Shown here piece after piece: positions 58,015-64,000 of a stretch of 64,000 nt of DNA. Each line of letters starts with the position of its first letter. The stretch's first letter is position 1. Made by a program: the position numbers and the translations under genes. The stretch is from Sipunculus nudus (Eukaryota > Annelida > Sipuncula > Golfingiida > Sipunculidae). The notes under the pieces are model-generated. The model saw nothing but the letters and a program-made list of their open reading frames with translations. It did no database searches and was not told where the DNA came from. Where the stretch lies: NCBI GenBank assembly GCA_026874595.1, contig CM049313.1, positions 78,360,659 to 78,424,658 on the forward strand. Reading direction: 5' to 3'.

Positions 58015-61000
58015 AATGTGATTTCAAGGAGCATATATACAGTTTACAGGTAAGATTTCACGGAGCATATACACAGTTCACAGGTGGACTTTCACGGAGT
58101 ATATACACAATTTACAGGTCGGATTTCATCCAGCATATATACAGTTCACAGATAGGATTTCACGGAGCATATAAACAGCTCCCAGGTGGGATTTCACAGA
58201 GCATATACACAGTTCACAAGTTGACTTTCACGGAGCATATACACAATTTACAGGTCGGATTTCATCCAGCATATATACAGTTCACAGGGAGGATTTCACG
58301 GAGCATATAAACAGCTCACAGGTGGGATTTCATGGAGCCTATACACAGTTCACAGGTTGACTTTCACGTAGTATATACACAGTTTACAGGTCGGATTACA
58401 TCCAGCATATACACAGTTTACAGGTAGGATTTCACCCAGCATATACACAGTTCACAGGTAGGATTTCACCCAGCATATACACAGTTCACAGATAGGATTT
58501 CATCCAGCATATACACAGTTCACAGATAGGATTTCATCCAGCATATACACAGTTCACAGGTAGGATTTCACCCAGCATATACACAGTTTACAGGTAGGAT
58601 TTCACCCAGCATATACACAGTTCACAGATAGGATTTCATCCAGCATATACACAGTTCACAGGTAGGATTTCATCCAGCATATACACAGTTCACAGATAGG
58701 ATTTCATCCAGCATATACACAGTTCACAGATAGGATTTCATCCAGCATATACACAGTTCACAGATAGGATTTCATCCAGCATATACACAGTTCACAGATA
58801 GGATTTCACCCAGCATATACACAGTTTACAGGTAGGATTTCACGGAGCATATAAACAGCTACCAGGTGGGATTTCATTGAGCCTATACACAGTTCACAGG
58901 TTGACTTTCACGGAGTATATACACAGTTTACAGGTAGGATTTCATCCAGCATATACACAGTTTACAGGTAGGATTTCACGGAGCATATAAACAGCTCCCA
59001 GGTGGGATTTCATGGAGCCTATACACAGTTCACAGGTTGACTTTCACAGAGTATATACACAGTTTACAGGTAGGATTTCACCCAGCATATACACAGTTTA
59101 CAGGTAGGATTTCACGGAGCATATAAACAGCTCACAGGTGGGATTTCATAGAGCCTATACACAGTTCACAGGTTGACTTTCACGGAGTATATACACAGTT
59201 TACAGGTAGGATTTCACCCAGCATATACACAGTTCACAGATAGGATTTCAACCAGCATATACACAGTTCACAGGTAGGATTTCACCCAGCATATACACAG
59301 TTCACAGGTAGGATTTCACCCAGCATATACACAATTCACAGGTAGGATTTCACCCAGCATATACACAGTTCACAGGTAGGATTTCATCCAGCATATACAC
59401 AGTTTACAGGTAGGGTTTCACGTAGTATATAAACAGCTCCCAGGTGGGATTTCATGGAGCCTATACACAGTTCACAGGTTGACTTTCACGGAGCATATAC
59501 ACAATTTACAGGTCGGATTTCATCCAGCATATACACAGTTTACAGGTAGGATTTCACGGAGCATATAAACAGCTCCCAGGTGGGATTTCATGGAGCCTAT
59601 ACACAGTTCACAGGTTGACTTTCACGGAGCATATACACAATTTACAGGTCGGATTTCACCCAGCATATACACAGTTTACAGGTAGGATTTCACCCAGCAT
59701 ATACACAGTTTACAGGTAGGATTTCACGGAGCATATAAACAGCTCCCAGGTGGGATTTCATGGAGCCTATACACAGTTCACAGGTTGACTTTCACGGAGC
59801 ATATACACAATTTACAGGTCGGATTTCATCCAGCATATACACAGTTTACAGGTAGGATTTCACGGAGCATATAAACAGCTCCCAGGTGGGATTTCATGGA
59901 GCCTATACACAGTTCACAGGTGGACTTTCACGGAGTATATACACAATTTACAGGTCGGATTTCATCCAGCATATATACAGTTCACAGATAGGATTTCACG
60001 GAGCATATAAACAGCTCCCAGGTGGGATTTCACAGAGCATATACACAGTTCACAAGTTGACTTTCACGGAGCATATACACAATTTACAGGTCGGATTTCA
60101 TCCAGCATATATACAGTTCACAGGGAGGATTTCACGGAGCATATAAACAGCTCACAGGTGGGATTTCATGGAGCCTATACACAGTTCACAGGTTGACTTT
60201 CACGTAGTATATACACAGTTTACAGGTCGGATTACATCCAGCATATACACAGTTTACAGGTAGGATTTCACCCAGCATATACACAGTTCACAGGTAGGAT
60301 TTCACCCAGCATATACACAGTTCACAGATAGGATTTCATCCAGCATATACACAGTTCACAGATAGGATTTCATCCAGCATATACACAGTTCACAGGTAGG
60401 ATTTCACCCAGCATATACACAGTTTACAGGTAGGATTTCACCCAGCATATACACAGTTCACAGATAGGATTTCATCCAGCATATACACAGTTCACAGGTA
60501 GGATTTCATCCAGCATATACACAGTTCACAGATAGGATTTCATCCAGCATATACACAGTTCACAGATAGGATTTCATCCAGCATATACACAGTTCACAGA
60601 TAGGATTTCATCCAGCATATACACAGTTCACAGATAGGATTTCACCCAGCATATACACAGTTTACAGGTAGGATTTCACGGAGCATATAAACAGCTACCA
60701 GGTGGGATTTCATTGAGCCTATACACAGTTCACAGGTTGACTTTCACGGAGTATATACACAGTTTACAGGTAGGATTTCATCCAGCATATACACAGTTTA
60801 CAGGTAGGATTTCACGGAGCATATAAACAGCTCCCAGGTGGGATTTCATGGAGCCTATACACAGTTCACAGGTTGACTTTCACAGAGTATATACACAGTT
60901 TACAGGTAGGATTTCACCCAGCATATACACAGTTTACAGGTAGGATTTCACGGAGCATATAAACAGCTCACAGGTGGGATTTCATAGAGCCTATACACAG

Positions 61001-64000
61001 TTCACAGGTTGACTTTCACGGAGTATATACACAGTTTACAGGTAGGATTTCACCCAGCATATACACAGTTCACAGATAGGATTTCAACCAGCATATACAC
61101 AGTTCACAGGTAGGATTTCACCCAGCATATACACAGTTCACAGGTAGGATTTCACCCAGCATATACACAATTCACAGGTAGGATTTCACCCAGCATATAC
61201 ACAGTTCACAGGTAGGATTTCATCCAGCATATACACAGTTTACAGGTAGGGTTTCACGTAGTATATAAACAGCTCCCAGGTGGGATTTCATGGAGCCTAT
61301 ACACAGTTCACAGGTTGACTTTCACGGAGCATATACACAATTTACAGGTCGGATTTCATCCAGCATATACACAGTTTACAGGTAGGATTTCACGGAGCAT
61401 ATAAACAGCTCCCAGGTGGGATTTCATGGAGCCTATACACAGTTCACAGGTTGACTTTCACGGAGCATATACACAATTTACAGGTCGGATTTCACCCAGC
61501 ATATACACAGTTTACAGGTAGGATTTCACCCAGCATATACACAGTTTACAGGTAGGATTTCACGGAGCATATAAACAGCTCCCAGGTGGGATTTCATGGA
61601 GCCTATACACAGTTCACAGGTTGACTTTCACGGAGCATATACACAATTTACAGGTCGGATTTCATCCAGCATATACACAGTTTACAGGTAGGATTTCACG
61701 GAGCATATAAACAGCTCCCAGGTGGGATTTCATGGAGCCTATACACAGTTCACAGGTTGACTTTCACGGAGCATATACACAATTTACAGGTCGGATTTCA
61801 TCCAGCATATACACAGTTTACAGGTAGGATTTCACGGAGCATATAAACAGCTCCCAGGTGGGATTTCATGGAGCCTATACACAGTTCACAGGTTGACTTT
61901 CACGGAGCATATACACAATTTACAGGTCGGATTTCACCCAGGATATACACAGTTTACAGGTAGGATTTCACGGAGCATATAAACAGCTCCCAGATGGGAT
62001 TTCATGAAGCCTATACACAGTTCACAGGTTGACTTTCACGGAGCATATACACAATTTACAGGTCGGATTTCATCCAGCATATACGCAGTTCACAGGTAGG
62101 ATTTCATCCAGCATATACACAGTTTACAGGTAGGATTTCACGGAGCATATAAACAGCTCCCAGGTGGGATTTCATGGAGCCTATACACAGTTCACAGGTT
62201 GACTTTCACGGAACATATACACAATTTACAGGTCGGATTTCATCCAGCATATACACAGTTTACAGGTAGGATTTCACGGAGCATATAAACAGCTGCCAGG
62301 TGGGATTTCATGGAGCCTATACACAGTTCACAGGTTGACTTTCACGGAGCATATACACAATTTACAGGTCGGATTTCACCCAGCATATACACAGTTTACA
62401 GGTAAGATTTCACGGAGCATATACACAGTTCACAGGTGGACTTTCACGGAGTATATACACAATTTACAGGTCGGATTTCATCCAGCATATATACAGTTCA
62501 CAGGTAGGATTTCACGGAGCATATGAACAGCTCCCAGGTGGGATTTCACGGAGCATATACACAGTTCACAGGTGGACTTTCACGGAGCATATACAGAGTT
62601 CACAGGTGGGATTTCATGGAGCCTATACACAGTTCACAGGTTGACTTTCACGGAGTATATACACAGTTTACAGGTCGGATTACATCTTCCATATACAGAG
62701 TTCACAGGTAGGATTTCACCCAGCATATACACAGTTCACAGGTAGGATTTCACCCAGCATATACACAGTTCACAGATAGGATTTCATCCAGCATATACAC
62801 AGTTCACAGGTAGGATTTCATCCAGCATATACACAGTTCACAGGTAGGATTTCACCCAGCATATACACGGTTTACAGGTAGGATTTCACCCAGCATATAC
62901 ACAGTTCACAGATAGGAATTCATCCAGCATATACACAGTTCACAGGTAGGATTTCATCCAGCATATACACAGTTCACAGATAGGATTTCATCCAGCATAT
63001 ACACAGTTCACAGATAGGATTTCATCCAGCATATACACAGTTCACAGATAGGATTTCATCCAGCATATACACAGTTCACAGATAGGATTTCATCCAGCAT
63101 ATACACAGTTCACAGGTAGGATTTCACCCAGCATATACACAGTTTACAGGTAGGATTTCACGGAGCATGTAAACAGCTCCCAGGTGGGATTTCATGGAGC
63201 CTATACACAGTTCACAGGTGGACTTTCACGGAGTATATACCCAGTTTACAGGTAGGATTTCATCCAGCATATACACAGTTTACAGGTAGGATTTCACGGA
63301 GCATATAAACAGCTCCCAGGTGGGATTTCATGGAGCCTATACACAGTTCACAGGTTGACTTTCACAGAGTATATACACAGTTTACAGGTAGGATTTCACC
63401 CAGCATATACACAGTTTACAGGTAGGATTTCACGGAGCATATAAACAGCTCCCAGGTGGGATTTCATGGAGCCTATACACCGTTCACAGGTTGACTTTCA
63501 CGGAGTATATACACAGTTTACAGGTAGGAATTCATCCAGCATATTCACAGTTTACAGGTAGGATTTCACGGAGCATATAAACAGCTCCCAGGTGGAATTT
63601 CATGGAGCCTATACACAGTTCACAGGTTGACTTTCACGCAGCATATACACAATTTACAGGTTGGATTTCATCCAGCATATACGCAGTTCACAGGTAGGAT
63701 TTCATCCAGCATATACACAGTTTACAGGTAGGATTTCACGGAGCATATAAACAGCTCCCAGGTGGGATTTCATGGAGCCTATACACAGTTCACAGGTTGA
63801 CTTTCACGGAACATATACACAATTTACAGGTCGGATTTCATCCAGCATATACACAGTTTACAGGTAGGATTTCACGGAGCGTATAAACAGCTCCCAGGTG
63901 GGATTTCATGGAGCCTATACACAGTTCACAGGTTGACTTTCACGGAGCATATACACAATTTACAGGTCGGATTTCATCCAGCATATACACAGTTTACAGG
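58015..64000 (+). repeat. 34-bp satellite-like array, about 176 units, continuing past the window
   Basis: The unit is GGATTTCACCCAGCATATAC followed by ACAGTTCACAGGTA, 34 bp. Variants differ at fixed positions (CACCC/CATCC/CACGG/CATGG; GCATATAC/GCATATAA/GCCTATAC; TTCACAG/TTTACAG/CTCCCAG; GGTA/GATA/GGTC/GGTT). Variants are ordered, giving nested periods of 136 and 170 bp (4 and 5 units). There is also a 1,836-bp (54-unit) duplication and a further copy of the leading block offset by 4,352 bp (128 units). Since 34 is not a multiple of 3, the open frames of up to 109 codons inside it are repeat artefacts. The array has no end in this window. Confidence 0.97.

Noticed and set aside
57981-60146. 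Repetitive proteins of 86-109 residues at the start of the 34-bp array
   Set aside because: They arise from a 34-bp DNA repeat whose reading phase shifts each unit, and the second is just the 1,836-bp duplicate of the first.

Overview
This is a eukaryotic, AT-rich, repeat-dense window. Long introns, GT-AG junctions, Helitron, L1/Tx1-type LINE, tRNA-derived SINE and pogo-type MITE remnants, plus four large minisatellite arrays, fit a marine invertebrate such as a mollusc. The organism is inferred; nothing here proves the species. No bacterial operon, CRISPR array or phage feature was seen.

The only well-supported protein gene is a plus-strand class A (rhodopsin-like) peptide-type G-protein-coupled receptor. 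The core exons are 33001-33415 (TM1 to start of TM3) and 33805-34477 (TM3 to helix 8), with a C-terminal-tail exon at 34865-35387. A candidate first coding exon, 22063-22170, lies about 10.8 kb upstream, ends at a consensus GTAAGT donor and is in phase with exon 2. The four-exon model is open throughout and encodes 572 residues. Read-through at the last donor gives a much shorter tail, with its own TGA and an AATAAA, so two receptor isoforms are plausible. A possible minus-strand first exon (31742-31645) sits inside the long intron.

Layout. 1-1207: a Helitron-like element (copy A). 1.2-12.2 kb: mostly unassigned AT-rich DNA with decayed repeats, a tRNA-like SINE and a perfect hairpin. 12.2-13.55 kb: a 32-bp minisatellite. 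13.6-21.7 kb: unassigned, with degenerate repeats. 21.7-35.4 kb: the receptor gene; its large intron holds SINEs, a pogo-type MITE, a candidate LTR and simple repeats. 39.03-40.52 kb: a 38-bp minisatellite. 41.7-42 kb and 51.3-51.9 kb: copies of an unidentified dispersed repeat. 43.14-43.71 and 49.55-49.89 kb: Helitron copies B and C, bracketing a decayed L1/Tx1-like LINE (43.9-49.4 kb) that itself carries a nested retroposed insertion with a 15-bp target duplication. 52.06-53.77 kb: a composite 49/38-bp minisatellite. 55.78-56.47 kb: two short tandem arrays. 58.0-64.0 kb: a 34-bp satellite-like array running off the window, with nested higher-order periods including an apparently near-exact 1,836-bp duplication.

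The mobile elements and arrays look non-functional or non-autonomous. No new multi-gene system is visible. The points most worth checking are the receptor's alternative tails, the Helitron family, and the higher-order architecture of the tandem arrays.
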